Of a DNA stretch of 55,054 bases, positions 41,691-49,483 are shown in pieces (within the stretch, counting starts at the first letter, position 1; the number at the start of each line of letters is the position of its first letter). This DNA is from a virus, in the IMG/VR virus record IMGVR_UViG_3300044846_002992, positions 1 to 55,054 of that record; one strand, written 5' to 3'. Below the pieces are notes generated by a model that saw nothing but the letters and a program-made list of their open reading frames with translations, was not told where the DNA came from and searched no databases. The position numbers were made by a program, and so were the translations under genes.

Positions 41691-42353
41691 TTATGCGGTG
41701 GCAACGCGAAGCTTTTTGAGGGTGGTATCCCAGAAAAAGTCACCAGAAGCAAGGGCGGCATTTGCAGCGGTAAGATCGACGTATGAAGGAACAGACGCAA
41801 GCGTTCCGCTGAAGTCCGGCAGATTGAAAGCCCTGTTGGCAGTGAGGGTCGAAGCCTGAATAGCCCATGAATACGTAGAATGAAATTCTAGAATCGCCGT
41901 CGAGCGAGGATCACCAACATCGGGATTCCAAAAAAACTCCACCAAGGAATCTCCAGATCGCATTTCGGTACCACCGTCTACCCCTGGCATCCAAAAAGAC
42001 TCAGCTCGTAGAGCGCCATAGTCATCTCGTAGTGCCAGGCTTTCTGCGGTATTGTCACTCGTCGCGGTGTCGAGCAATACCTTGTCTGCGGCGGACATCA
42101 CACCCGCCGTCTCGTCCGTCGCGGCAGGGATCTCCACCCCATCTCCGGAGTCGTTATCAATGATCACCACCTCTGGCTCGCCCGCGCCGAGGCTGAGGTT
42201 GACCACTCCGCCACCAAGAGGAGATACAGAGCCGTCAGCCTCGCGCACAGCAAGCTGTCCGGTGGCGGGGTTGTAAACCAAATCGACATAGCCCTGAGGC
42301 GGATTGCGGCGCTGCGTGTTCTTTTTGATGCGGAGGAAGGAGAAGATGCTCAT
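41691..42353 (-). CDS. Tail fibre/appendage protein
   Basis: 220 residues. Basic N-terminus (MSIFSFLRIKKNTQRRNPPQG), then YVDLVYNPATGQLAVREADGSV. The segment VEIPAATDETAGVMSAADKVLLDTA is of the 'ATxxxAGxMSAADKxKLD' type widespread in phage tail fibres. The C-terminus resembles fibre 'Tstart/Tend' layout (ANRAFNLPDFSGTLA). Site copy 19 lies 11 bp upstream of its ATG. Confidence 0.72.
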   Translation of the reverse strand: MSIFSFLRIKKNTQRRNPPQGYVDLVYNPATGQLAVREADGSVSPLGGGVVNLSLGAGEPEVVIIDNDSGDGVEIPAATDETAGVMSAADKVLLDTATSDNTAESLALRDDYGALRAESFWMPGVDGGTEMRSGDSLVEFFWNPDVGDPRSTAILEFHSTYSWAIQASTLTANRAFNLPDFSGTLASVPSYVDLTAANAALASGDFFWDTTLKKLRVATA

Positions 42354-42364
42354 TGGGGTGGTGG

Positions 42365-42378
42365 TTGCGTTGACAAAA
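42365..42378 (-). repeat. 14-bp GTCAAC-core site, copy 19
   Basis: Minus reading TTTTGTCAACGCAA, exact; intergenic, 11 bp upstream of the ATG at 42353. Confidence 0.85.
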
Positions 42379-42401
42379 GTGTGACCGATTTTTCAGGGAG
42401 G

Positions 42402-43412
42402 TCAACCCTTCATGCGAGCGTGCATCGAGCCGACGAGGGACAAGCCCTCCCAGATGGAGACATTCATGTGCAGGAATTCTCCAGAGCGAGAGACAAACTG
42501 GACTGCATAGCCATGACTCCATCCGGTTGGGTCGGAATGCCGCCAAAGCGGCTGTCGTTGACAGAGGCATCCGGGATTCCATGCTTTCACCAAGCCGACG
42601 CCAGGCATCACCATGGAAGCGGAGTCCTCGCGGTGAGTGTGGGCATACACCACATTACCCGCAGTTCGGCCCACGGCTGAGGACGCAGCGTTCTTGCCGG
42701 ACCCAAGCTCGTGAACGAAAAACACCTTCCCCAGCTTAATCCAGCCAGGAGGCAGGCCGGGAATTGTTTCTTCGGACCTACGATAGAAATTGATGCCTCG
42801 CTCCTTCAGGCGGAGCAGTTTGTCAGGAGCGAGCATCTGGCGCAAAAACTCAGCATCCCTGCTGTGACGCATAGTTTGATCCACAATCCACCGCTCGACC
42901 CGATCTTCATGATTGCCCTCAAGGTAGTGGATGACGGCTCTGGGAGCGGCCTTCACCACCTCATCAAGAAACCAGTTCCCAGCAGCGATGTCATCCTGCC
43001 ATGAGTAGGCAGTTTGAGCCACGTATCCGAGCGTGTGATGGGCTGCGAGAAAGCCGCCGCATTCCACAATGTCGCCAAGTAGGACAATTTCATCAGGGTC
43101 CCACTTCTTAAGGTCGGCAAGGAAGGCATCCACTGCTGGCTTGTCCATCATGCTTCCATGGACATCGGCGCAGATGACGCGAACGAGGTCTTCCCGATTG
43201 CAACTTGCGGGCTGAGGGGATGGGGGGATCGGGAACTTGGCGTTGCCCAGCGCCTCAAACTCCTGAAGGAGGTCATCCCTGTCCTTCGTTACAGCGGCTA
43301 GTTCCCGCTTTGTTTTCGCGAGGAGGGCTCGGGCCTTCGTCACTTCCGAAATGGCTTCATCAGAGCTGACGCGCTTTCCGGTCAAATCGTGTCCTGTGTT
43401 TGGTGCGCTCAT
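42402..43412 (-). CDS. Calcineurin-like metallophosphoesterase
   Basis: 336 residues. A coiled N-terminus (SEVTKARALLAKTKRELAAVTKDRDDLLQEF, ~25-55) precedes the phosphoesterase core. Its metal-binding motifs are VICADVHGS (D-x-H, ~80), VLLGDIVECGG (G-D, ~118), YLEGNHEDRVERW (G-N-H-E, ~167) and VVYAHTHRED (H-x-H, ~262). The substrate is not predictable (nucleotides, DNA ends or modified sugars). It is unusual to find it among tail and lysis genes. Start overlaps the preceding gene's stop. Confidence 0.88.
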   Translation of the reverse strand: MSAPNTGHDLTGKRVSSDEAISEVTKARALLAKTKRELAAVTKDRDDLLQEFEALGNAKFPIPPSPQPASCNREDLVRVICADVHGSMMDKPAVDAFLADLKKWDPDEIVLLGDIVECGGFLAAHHTLGYVAQTAYSWQDDIAAGNWFLDEVVKAAPRAVIHYLEGNHEDRVERWIVDQTMRHSRDAEFLRQMLAPDKLLRLKERGINFYRRSEETIPGLPPGWIKLGKVFFVHELGSGKNAASSAVGRTAGNVVYAHTHREDSASMVMPGVGLVKAWNPGCLCQRQPLWRHSDPTGWSHGYAVQFVSRSGEFLHMNVSIWEGLSLVGSMHARMKG

Positions 43413-43837
43413 AGGGAGTAGGATTGGGCTGTTTCAGGGCTAAGGACGAGGGCTTGCCACTCATCTTCACTCACTTCGACAAATTTCAAACACCCCATGT
43501 CTCGGGCGTGCTTCCGAATGGTTTCTTCGCTCATTCCCCAGTTCTTGGAAAGTTCGGCAAGTGTGAAGCCTCGATCTTTAGGGAGGCGCTTAATGAACTT
43601 GGCCGCGCTCTCAACGGGCCGTCGTGAAAGCACGTTCCTGCCTCTGAGGGCGATTCCTGGGCTGTAAACAGGGTCTGGCGAGGCGTTTGTAGCGTGGATG
43701 GGGATTGGCTGCATTTTCAACCTCACTGCGGCCACGAGGGCGGCAGAGGCCCCCTTGTAGTTCTTGGCGATGGAGGAGTTGTTTTTGCCCGGATTTCGAG
43801 CAATGGTGGAGGCGATGCGTTTTTCTAGGTCGTTCAT
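43409..43837 (-). CDS. Small HTH DNA-binding protein
   Basis: 142 residues. N-terminal segment EKRIASTIARNPGKNNSSIAKNYKGASAALVAAVRLKM is HTH-like. C-terminal RGFTLAELSKNWGMSEETIRKHARDMGCLKFVEV is a clear winged-helix/HTH motif. Two DNA-binding helices in one small protein resemble small-terminase-like or late regulators. Because no small terminase is visible next to the large subunit in this window, that role is possible but unproved. Followed 2 bases later (leftward from the endolysin) by its own start. Confidence 0.6.
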   Translation of the reverse strand: MNDLEKRIASTIARNPGKNNSSIAKNYKGASAALVAAVRLKMQPIPIHATNASPDPVYSPGIALRGRNVLSRRPVESAAKFIKRLPKDRGFTLAELSKNWGMSEETIRKHARDMGCLKFVEVSEDEWQALVLSPETAQSYSL

Positions 43838-43839
43838 AA

Positions 43840-44409
43840 TTATGCTTCGTTCGTGGAGAGTTTGCCAGTTGAGGCAATGCGATAGGGCTTCGCCCCGGCA
43901 GGGGTGGTGATGTATGGTGGTCGGCGAGCGGCAATGAGGCGATCCTTAGCAATGCGGGCAATGCTGACTCGGTTTCCCTGATTGCCACCAAATACGTGGT
44001 AGGCCGTGGAATCCTCGCCGACGTAAAAGCCAACATGGCCTCCTGAGCCTCGAGAAAAAACAAGCGCATCACCCAAAGCGGGCTTGGTGGTTTTCACTCC
44101 ATATTTAGCCCAGTTGCGAGCCCAGAGAGGGGACTTCACCACTTCCTCAATTTTCTTGAGGCGGCGGAAACAAACGACGGCAGCAAACAGTCCACACCAT
44201 GCAATGTCGTCATCAGAGAACCCGGAGACGATTGGCTTGCCTGCTGGAGAAGCGCCGTTCAGCTCGTCTCGCCAGCCGATGATAGTTCGGTTGGAGCCCT
44301 TCCCGACAATCTCCTGAATGCCGTGAAGCTCGATGCACAGCTTGATGGTGTTGGGGAGTTCCTTGACGGAATGAAGCCACTGATAGGCTTTGGGAAGTGG
44401 AGTGGTCAT
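43840..44409 (-). CDS. Endolysin, cysteine amidase/endopeptidase (TIGR02594-like)
   Basis: 189 residues. The catalytic core reads DDIAWCGLFAAVVCFR (Cys72), GDALVFSRGSGGHVGFYVGED (His125) and VFGGNQGNRVSI (Asn143). This is a CHAP/NlpC-like Cys-His-Asn arrangement of the TIGR02594 lysozyme family. No signal peptide, so export depends on the holin-like protein encoded directly upstream (ATGA overlap). It cleaves peptide or amide bonds in peptidoglycan. Confidence 0.85.
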   Translation of the reverse strand: MTTPLPKAYQWLHSVKELPNTIKLCIELHGIQEIVGKGSNRTIIGWRDELNGASPAGKPIVSGFSDDDIAWCGLFAAVVCFRRLKKIEEVVKSPLWARNWAKYGVKTTKPALGDALVFSRGSGGHVGFYVGEDSTAYHVFGGNQGNRVSIARIAKDRLIAARRPPYITTPAGAKPYRIASTGKLSTNEA

Positions 44410-44765
44410 GATTTTGGAAGGCGGTCACGCATGAGTTGCGTCTGCTCGGCCAGCGAGTGTTCCATATTCTGAAGAGTGGTAAGCATCGCCTGTCGAAGCT
44501 CAGCAGCTTCTTTAACCTCACTTTCGCGCTGATGCAAGAGGTCATCGCGATCTGCAATGCGAGCATCGGTGGTGATTTTGTAAAGAGCAAAGATTTTCAC
44601 TCCTCCCCAGATGGCAAGGCCCGCGACGACGATTGGCAATCCAAACTCCCGAAGCAAATCAGGAATGGCATCAGTGAGCGCTAAAAGCTTATCGGAAGCC
44701 CATAGAGTTGCGCTGGTTCCAAGAGCCATGAGGGCCTTGCTCATTTCTGCTGCGTCGTGTGTCAT
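44406..44765 (-). CDS. Holin/spanin-like single-TM protein
   Basis: 119 residues from the ATG at 44765, overlapping the upstream stop; the upstream extension is Pro/His low-complexity noise. One strong membrane helix (FGLPIVVAGLAIWGGVKIFALYKI, ~41-63) is followed by a charged coiled coil (DDLLHQRESEVKEAAELRQAMLTTLQNMEHSLAEQ). This fits a class of holins or an i-spanin-like protein with a long soluble tail. It lies between an alpha/beta hydrolase and the endolysin, so a lysis role is well supported. Confidence 0.7.
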   Translation of the reverse strand: MTHDAAEMSKALMALGTSATLWASDKLLALTDAIPDLLREFGLPIVVAGLAIWGGVKIFALYKITTDARIADRDDLLHQRESEVKEAAELRQAMLTTLQNMEHSLAEQTQLMRDRLPKS

Positions 44766-45364
44766 AATGGTGTGGCCTGAATGGCTTTCGGTGGAAACGC
44801 CCAGGTGGTGAGTTCCTCGCGGATGAGGTCCACCCACCGGGGGGCGTGGTCGATGAGGGTGTGGCGGAGGGGGATGATGAGGGGGTCCGCAACGTGGGTG
44901 CTGGTGGGATCCTCGGGGATGAGGTCGTGGCCGCGTGGGAGGTCGATCTTTTGGCGGACCCATGCGACGCGGCGGATGCAGCGCGGGACGGTGATTTTCC
45001 CGTTGGGGAGCATGGCGCGGAAGGCGAGGGGCTGGAGGCAGTTCCAGCGCGGGAGGAAGGTGTGGCGGTAGACGGGATCGCAAGCCAGCCAGAGGTCGGT
45101 GGAGATGCCGAGGGTGTAGGCGAATTTGGCGAAGGCGACGGCGGCGGCTTGGCCGTGGGAGTAGGAGACGAGGGCGACGTTGCGAATGCCCTGCCTTGAG
45201 AGCTGGTGGGCGAGGGCTTTCACGTCGGATGTCCAGTCCCGTGGGTGATAGGTGGTGATTTCTGAACTGGCGAACTGGCGGATGACGGAGAAAAACGCAT
45301 CCTCCGTCCCCGTGCGTGCGTGCTCGGACTCGCGAAAACCTTGGAATGTGAGGATGGCTCTCAT
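44762..45364 (-). CDS. Alpha/beta-hydrolase in lysis cassette (LysB-like position)
   Basis: 200 residues. The nucleophile elbow VALVSYSHGQAAAVAF (Ser69) follows a beta strand. LACDPVYRH (~93-101) may give the acid, and a C-terminal IDHAPRWVDLI the His. Pattern and size match small serine esterases or lipases. Its place next to the holin-like protein and endolysin recalls mycobacteriophage LysB, which cleaves envelope lipids. Here the host is unlikely to be mycobacterial, so the target is unknown (outer-membrane or surface lipid/ester). Confidence 0.65.
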   Translation of the reverse strand: MRAILTFQGFRESEHARTGTEDAFFSVIRQFASSEITTYHPRDWTSDVKALAHQLSRQGIRNVALVSYSHGQAAAVAFAKFAYTLGISTDLWLACDPVYRHTFLPRWNCLQPLAFRAMLPNGKITVPRCIRRVAWVRQKIDLPRGHDLIPEDPTSTHVADPLIIPLRHTLIDHAPRWVDLIREELTTWAFPPKAIQATPL

Positions 45365-45660
45365 GATTCGGGGATTATATCTTCGGGCGAAATATCAACC
45401 CTCTCGCCCATGCCTCCGAGAGCGGCAATGAGTTGTGAGAACTCGGGAAAATCCTTTGGGGTCATTGGCGGATCACCGCGTAGCGGGGTGTCGAACATTG
45501 TGTCGTCTCCCGGCACAAAGCATTTCCCGGCGTGCTCACCACGTAGAATTGGGAAGCTGCCTGGAATCCAATAAACGGGAAGCCCACGCGACGTTTGGGC
45601 GTCTGCAACGGCGGCGTTGACCGTCTGTGCTTGTTCTGGAGTGACGATGAATCCGATCAT
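45361..45660 (-). CDS. Unknown small protein in tail/lysis block
   Basis: 99 residues, ATGA-coupled to both neighbours. MIGFIVTPEQAQTVNAAVADAQTSRGLPVYWIPGSFPILRGEHAGKCFVPGDDTMF resembles small phage proteins that follow fibre genes. No catalytic motif. Possibly a fibre chaperone (context only). Confidence 0.5.
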   Translation of the reverse strand: MIGFIVTPEQAQTVNAAVADAQTSRGLPVYWIPGSFPILRGEHAGKCFVPGDDTMFDTPLRGDPPMTPKDFPEFSQLIAALGGMGERVDISPEDIIPES

Positions 45661-46541
45661 GGTAGTGTAAGTCCGGTTGCCCCCTCCCAGAGGTTCTTGA
45701 GGGCGAGTGAATATGCGCTGTCTTGCGCGTCCGTAAGTTCAAGACCGATGCTGAATGCGCCGATCTCTTCTCCGCAGAAACCAGTTACACTTCCCGAGAC
45801 ATTGTTGGCTAGAAACGCGACATTGACGTTGTTTGGTTGCGCCAGAATTGTTGTTGTCGAAGTGCCAAGCGTAGTGACTCCGCTGGTTTTGCGTCTTTTA
45901 AGAAAACGCGCCGATTCCGCACCGCTAAAAGTAAAGATGCCAAGTCTGTCTCCATGAGCCACGGTTCCAGTTGCCCTGCCTTGCGACGGACTAGCTAAAT
46001 CTGCATGGTATGCAGTCCCAGATATAAACATCCGGTTGACGTTGCTGCCTGATTGAGACCCAAACAAATAGGAGTTGGGTTTTATTGACGATGTTTTGTA
46101 AAGCCCTGCAAAGTGGTAGCTGCTTAGAGATAGCCCCAAAGTCGTAATCCCGACGTTGGTGTCCATGTAACCATTGGATGTCGGACTTTTTACAAATCCA
46201 GCACCATGAGTCACCTGACCGACAAACGTGCCGCTTGTCAGGGATTTCATACAGATGGCGTTGGGTGCAGCAACTCCCCAGATTGGCAGATATACGCGCT
46301 TCAACGAGGGATACCAGCCGTCAGATTTCCCAGTCTTGTAGAAGGTGTTGATAACCGACGCCTGCGCCCCGCTAACCACCCCGCCAGCATCCACTACGGC
46401 GTCGATGTAGGCGGCGGCGTCTGGGTCCAATACTCCAAACACCCCCGACATGGATCGGGCATGAAGTCCTAGTTCAAGAGCTAAGGCGAGTGACATAATG
46501 TATTGGATCCAAGAGTTGGCAAAACCGTCAGACGCTTGCAC
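45657..46541 (-). CDS. Tail appendage protein, LamG-like
   Basis: 294 residues from a GTG; an internal ATG (MSLALALELGLH, residue 16) may be the true start. DPDAAAYIDAVVDAGGVVSGAQASVINTFYKTGKSDGWYPSLKRVYLPIWG is the standard opening of phage receptor-binding proteins with a concanavalin/LamG-like domain. Gly/Ser-rich beta sequence follows (HFAGLYKTSS, FGSQSGSNVNRMFISG). The N-terminal VQASDGFANSW parallels the C-terminus VQVPDSFANS of the protein at 47619-47795, suggesting a duplicated module. Confidence 0.65.
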   Translation of the reverse strand: MQASDGFANSWIQYIMSLALALELGLHARSMSGVFGVLDPDAAAYIDAVVDAGGVVSGAQASVINTFYKTGKSDGWYPSLKRVYLPIWGVAAPNAICMKSLTSGTFVGQVTHGAGFVKSPTSNGYMDTNVGITTLGLSLSSYHFAGLYKTSSIKPNSYLFGSQSGSNVNRMFISGTAYHADLASPSQGRATGTVAHGDRLGIFTFSGAESARFLKRRKTSGVTTLGTSTTTILAQPNNVNVAFLANNVSGSVTGFCGEEIGAFSIGLELTDAQDSAYSLALKNLWEGATGLTLP

Positions 46542-46565
46542 GGCGGAACGACGGGTAATAGCGCA

Positions 46566-46895
46566 TCAGGCAATGACCTCCGGTGTTGAGTTTTCGACAG
46601 GAGCGACGTAAAGCACCGTACCATCCCCCTGCAGTTGGAAAACCTCCATGTTCGCCTCCGGCACGCCCAGATCCGGCTTCACCGTCGCCAGCGCACCACG
46701 GAACGCCACAAACGCCGTCAAAGCCTGCATTGCATTCGTCCCGAACCGATCCATGACCGCCTGCTCATGCCCCGGCGTATTCGCCAACGCATGCAATCGC
46801 CGCAACTGCGCATCCGTGTAGGAGGTCAGTTGCGAAATAATTTCCTGCATCTCATTCGATGCAGCCTCCGACGGCGTGATGTGAATTAGGCTCAT
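46566..46895 (-). CDS. Unknown small structural protein
   Basis: 109 residues from the ATG at 46895 (an extension to 46925 overlaps the upstream stop). MSLIHITPSEAASNEMQEIISQLTSYTDAQLRRLHALANTP is helical, then QALTAFVAFRGALATVKPDLGVPEANMEVFQLQGDGTVLYVAPVE. Probably a tail-fibre accessory. No family recognised. Confidence 0.55.
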   Translation of the reverse strand: MSLIHITPSEAASNEMQEIISQLTSYTDAQLRRLHALANTPGHEQAVMDRFGTNAMQALTAFVAFRGALATVKPDLGVPEANMEVFQLQGDGTVLYVAPVENSTPEVIA

Positions 46896-46905
46896 AAAGA
46901 TAAAA

Positions 46906-47607
46906 CTAGGGTCGATAGTGTGCAATCACCGTCAATGCCTGCAAGATCCCAACGTCCCCCGCGTTGATGCTGGAGTGAGTCACCTCAAAGGTCTGATCTA
47001 TCGCCGTATTGATGGCTGCATTGACTGTAAGCGCGGTGTCATCGCCTGACGGATCACTGTTATTGGTCGAATCCCAATAATACCTGGCATCGGTGACTTG
47101 GTGGTTGGTGAGTTGTTTTGTTGTCCCCTCATCTCCTCGATTCATTAACACAACCATGCCTCCAATGATTAAGTTCTGTGATGCGATTGACCCAAGCTGT
47201 TTGAAGGTCTGGCCGCCTAACCTGAACCGCGTGATTCTTGTGCCCACGTCGGCGGTATTTTTCAATGTGAAGGAAAAGCGCATTTCTAACCAACCATTCG
47301 GTCCCAGCGTGCCGCCGGGGACCGTAAATGACGCTAGGACCTCGTTAGCAACTGCTGGCGAGTGCGCGACCTTAACCGCGCTCGAAAAGATAACACGCGG
47401 CACATGCCTCTTCAGAACACTCCAAACAATCATCTCTTCCTCCGTCGCCGGAGTTGCATTCTGCCCCGTCGAACGCTGCACCCCAGTCCACGTCTTATTT
47501 CCTGAAACTGTAATGTTTCCATCAAAACCTATCGCTGAGCGCATTTCCGCATCCGTCAATGCAGCGAGCAGCTCGGAAACTGAGGTAGATGCGGTTAATT
47601 TTGACAT
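46906..47607 (-). CDS. Putative receptor-binding/fibre protein
   Basis: 233 residues. N-terminal SKLTASTSVSELLAALTDAEMRSAIGFDGNITVSGNKTWTGVQRSTGQN is the attachment-type segment seen in appendage proteins. A beta-sandwich-like C-terminus follows (RVIFSSAVKVAHSPAVANEVLASFTVPGGTLGPNGWLEMRFSFTLKN, RITRFRLGGQTFKQLGSIASQNLIIGG). Likely a tail spike or fibre tip. The next gene ends 12 bases upstream. Confidence 0.6.
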   Translation of the reverse strand: MSKLTASTSVSELLAALTDAEMRSAIGFDGNITVSGNKTWTGVQRSTGQNATPATEEEMIVWSVLKRHVPRVIFSSAVKVAHSPAVANEVLASFTVPGGTLGPNGWLEMRFSFTLKNTADVGTRITRFRLGGQTFKQLGSIASQNLIIGGMVVLMNRGDEGTTKQLTNHQVTDARYYWDSTNNSDPSGDDTALTVNAAINTAIDQTFEVTHSSINAGDVGILQALTVIAHYRP

Positions 47608-47618
47608 GAGGAATTGAA

Positions 47619-47795
47619 TTAAGAGTTGGCAAAACTATCAGGGACTTGAACGGCGAGACCATCGGCGTGATAGAGTTGGCGGCCATCCGCATGGAAAACG
47701 AAGACATATCCCAGATCCGGCAACAGAATAGAGGTGCCAGCCCACGGAAGGCGTGATGCCAAACTCAAATCAAGGGCTAAGGCAAGTGGTTGCAT
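47619..47795 (-). CDS. Small unknown ORF with FANS terminus
   Basis: 58 residues (MQPLALALDLSLASRLPWAGTSILLPD... to ...VPDSFANS). The opening LALALDLSLASR resembles SLALALELGLHARS at the start of the LamG-like protein, and the end VQVPDSFANS resembles its first residues. The short ORF may be a whole small structural protein or the shell left after loss of a central fibre domain. No Shine-Dalgarno sequence. Confidence 0.45.
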   Translation of the reverse strand: MQPLALALDLSLASRLPWAGTSILLPDLGYVFVFHADGRQLYHADGLAVQVPDSFANS

Positions 47796-47803
47796 GAAAG
47801 AGA

Positions 47804-48094
47804 TTAGAAAAGAGCCACAATGCCCTCAGCGTCGGTATCCTCAGAGAGGATGGCCTGACCGCCATAAGGGTAGGGAGAGCCTGCGGCAAAAAGGGCTAGA
47901 ACAGCCGTCCCACCATCAAGGCCCACGATGTTCACATTGCCATCCTCAAGGACCGCCAGCCCGCGAAAAGGGCGAGAGGGGCGATAGTCCTCAGCAGACA
48001 CATCAACCTCCTTGTAGATGACGACGCAGTTTGCCCCGGCCTTAATGGCTTGAGCGTTGATTGTTGCAAAAAATTCGGAGCGTTCTTCTGGCAT
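47804..48094 (-). CDS. Small putative virion decoration protein
   Basis: 96 residues, starting 7 bp after site copy 20. EFFATINAQAIKAGANCVVIYKEVDVSAEDYRPSRPFRGLAVLEDGNVNIVGLDGGTAVLALFAAGSPYPYGGQAILSEDTDA is beta-rich with Gly turns. Position directly after the major capsid gene and its terminator suggests a head decoration or fibre-base protein; not proven. Confidence 0.5.
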   Translation of the reverse strand: MPEERSEFFATINAQAIKAGANCVVIYKEVDVSAEDYRPSRPFRGLAVLEDGNVNIVGLDGGTAVLALFAAGSPYPYGGQAILSEDTDAEGIVALF

Positions 48095-48101
48095 GGCCGT
48101 G

Positions 48102-48115
48102 TTTTGTTGACGAAA
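48102..48115 (-). repeat. 14-bp GTCAAC-core site, copy 20
   Basis: Minus reading TTTCGTCAACAAAA, exact; 7 bp upstream of the ATG at 48094, just after the terminator. Confidence 0.85.
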
Positions 48116-48124
48116 GAGAAAAGG

Positions 48125-48164
48125 AAAAGGCCCCCTTGCTCAGGGGTTCTGGCAAAGGGGCCTT
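48125..48164 (-). terminator. Strong terminator after major capsid gene
   Basis: AAAGGCCCC(C)TTGC (from 48125) pairs with GCAAAGGGGCCTTT (to 48164): about 14 bp with one mismatch, followed in the leftward direction by a T/C-rich tract. It lies 20 bases after the capsid stop. It separates capsid from tail genes and would help give capsid mRNA its own level. Confidence 0.8.
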
Positions 48165-48183
48165 TCGTTGGGGGTTAGTCAGC

Positions 48184-49461
48184 TCAGACCGATTCGGTTG
48201 GGCAGATGATGGGTTGGATGTCAGTGCAAACCTTGTGGCGCAAGGTATACATGACATGGGGGTTGATTGGCTCAACGCCTGCGGTCATGACACCACGGAA
48301 GAATCCGAGCTTGCCATCGGGGTTGTAGGCAGGGGAGGTGGCGTCAAGGTTGACACTGTTCTTCCACTGGATGTCACCCAGATACATTTGCGGATCAAAC
48401 TTCGCACGGGATACGGAATTGATGGAGGCTGGAACGCGGAGCTGGTAGGCATCCTTCACGTAAATGTAGGAGTCCTGGAACTCGGCGGTGAGCCAGTCGG
48501 GGTTGACCTCTTTGCGGTAGGAGCCGTCGTCCTGGGGAATGAGGTAGTAGGGCTCAACGTATTCCCACGCATCGGTGAAATCAGATGCAGAAGCGTCACT
48601 GAGCGAGTCAGAAGCAAGTTCCGCATTGAAGTTGTAGCGATTTGGCATGTCATCCAGCATGTGGATGAAGCCCGCGTAGGTGTGACTGATGCCAAGCGCC
48701 TCAAGGTTTCGGTCAGCGGCAGCATACCGGAAGTCTTCACGAACCTCTGGCTCACGGGTGAGCGAGCGGGAAGTGAGGGAGTCGGTGATGAGGCCGTAAA
48801 CGGGGGCTCCATTCTGGATGGAGAGCGCGTGACGACGACCCTGTTCCAAGTTCAGCTTGTGATGGAAAAAATCCATGTGGCTGTTGGTCAGGCGGCTCGT
48901 GGCTGGGCTCTGAGGGAACACCAGGCCATCGGTTTCGTCCGTGTAGGACTGAAGCGAGCCGTCGATGATGTATTTCTTGGACCAGCGGGTGAAACCGTCG
49001 CGGTTCCAGTTGATCCAGTAGAGGCGAACCATGTCGCCAAGACCCCACTCGATGTTCCGCATCTGAACCTCGCGCTTCGCCGTGAGGAGAAGGTCGGTAA
49101 CGCAGAAGCGCGGCGACTGAATGGAGGTTTGGTAGAGCGCGGTCCGACGCAGGGTTTGGCTAAAGTTGATGGTGGAGACGGGAGGGATACAAGAACCTCC
49201 AGCATCGCCATCAGATTGGCCGTTGTTGAAAGAGACCAAGCCCCAAGTTGGGCGGCCTTCACTGCCAGCCGCGTTAGCGGAGGGATCGGCAACGTATGGG
49301 CGTTCCCACATGATGTTGTCGAAGGTTTCACCGATGCCGTCAGGCCATGCCACTTTGCGGGGCTGGCTGATCCAAGGGGACGAATGTTGCTCACGACGGT
49401 AGATGTCGTAAACGATGCGGCCACCTTCCGTGACCATGAATTGATTGATGTCGTTTGCCAT
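48184..49461 (-). CDS. Major capsid protein
   Basis: 425 residues from the ATG at 49461 (the frame stays open to 49626, but that part is non-coding leader). MANDINQFMVTEGGRIVYDIYRREQHSSPWISQ has the helical start and E-loop-like region of HK97-fold shells. Long helices and beta strands follow (REVQMRNIEWGLGDMVRLYWINWNRD, RSLTREPEVREDFRYAAADRNLEALG), with a C-terminal VEPINPHVMYTLRHKVC. Gene order after portal and scaffold, terminators on both sides, and a good Shine-Dalgarno sequence (AGGAG, 10 bases before ATG) all fit the most abundant virion protein. That SD is half of a GCTCC/GGAGC hairpin. Confidence 0.78.
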   Translation of the reverse strand: MANDINQFMVTEGGRIVYDIYRREQHSSPWISQPRKVAWPDGIGETFDNIMWERPYVADPSANAAGSEGRPTWGLVSFNNGQSDGDAGGSCIPPVSTINFSQTLRRTALYQTSIQSPRFCVTDLLLTAKREVQMRNIEWGLGDMVRLYWINWNRDGFTRWSKKYIIDGSLQSYTDETDGLVFPQSPATSRLTNSHMDFFHHKLNLEQGRRHALSIQNGAPVYGLITDSLTSRSLTREPEVREDFRYAAADRNLEALGISHTYAGFIHMLDDMPNRYNFNAELASDSLSDASASDFTDAWEYVEPYYLIPQDDGSYRKEVNPDWLTAEFQDSYIYVKDAYQLRVPASINSVSRAKFDPQMYLGDIQWKNSVNLDATSPAYNPDGKLGFFRGVMTAGVEPINPHVMYTLRHKVCTDIQPIICPTESV

Positions 49462-49470
49462 AAAAAGGGT

Positions 49471-49483
49471 GCTCCTGTGGAGC
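49471..49483 (-). promoter_or_regulatory. Ribosome-binding-site hairpin of capsid gene
   Basis: Leftward strand GCTCC-ACA-GGAGC: the second arm contains the Shine-Dalgarno sequence of the capsid ATG at 49461. A further stem GCACCC/GGGTGC (49575-49598) lies upstream. Together they suggest a structured leader that controls or protects capsid mRNA. Confidence 0.4.

Noticed and set aside
44766-45083. Pro/His-rich upstream extension of the holin-like protein
   Set aside because: It is the shadow of the hydrolase gene in another frame; the ATG at 44765 gives a coupled start.
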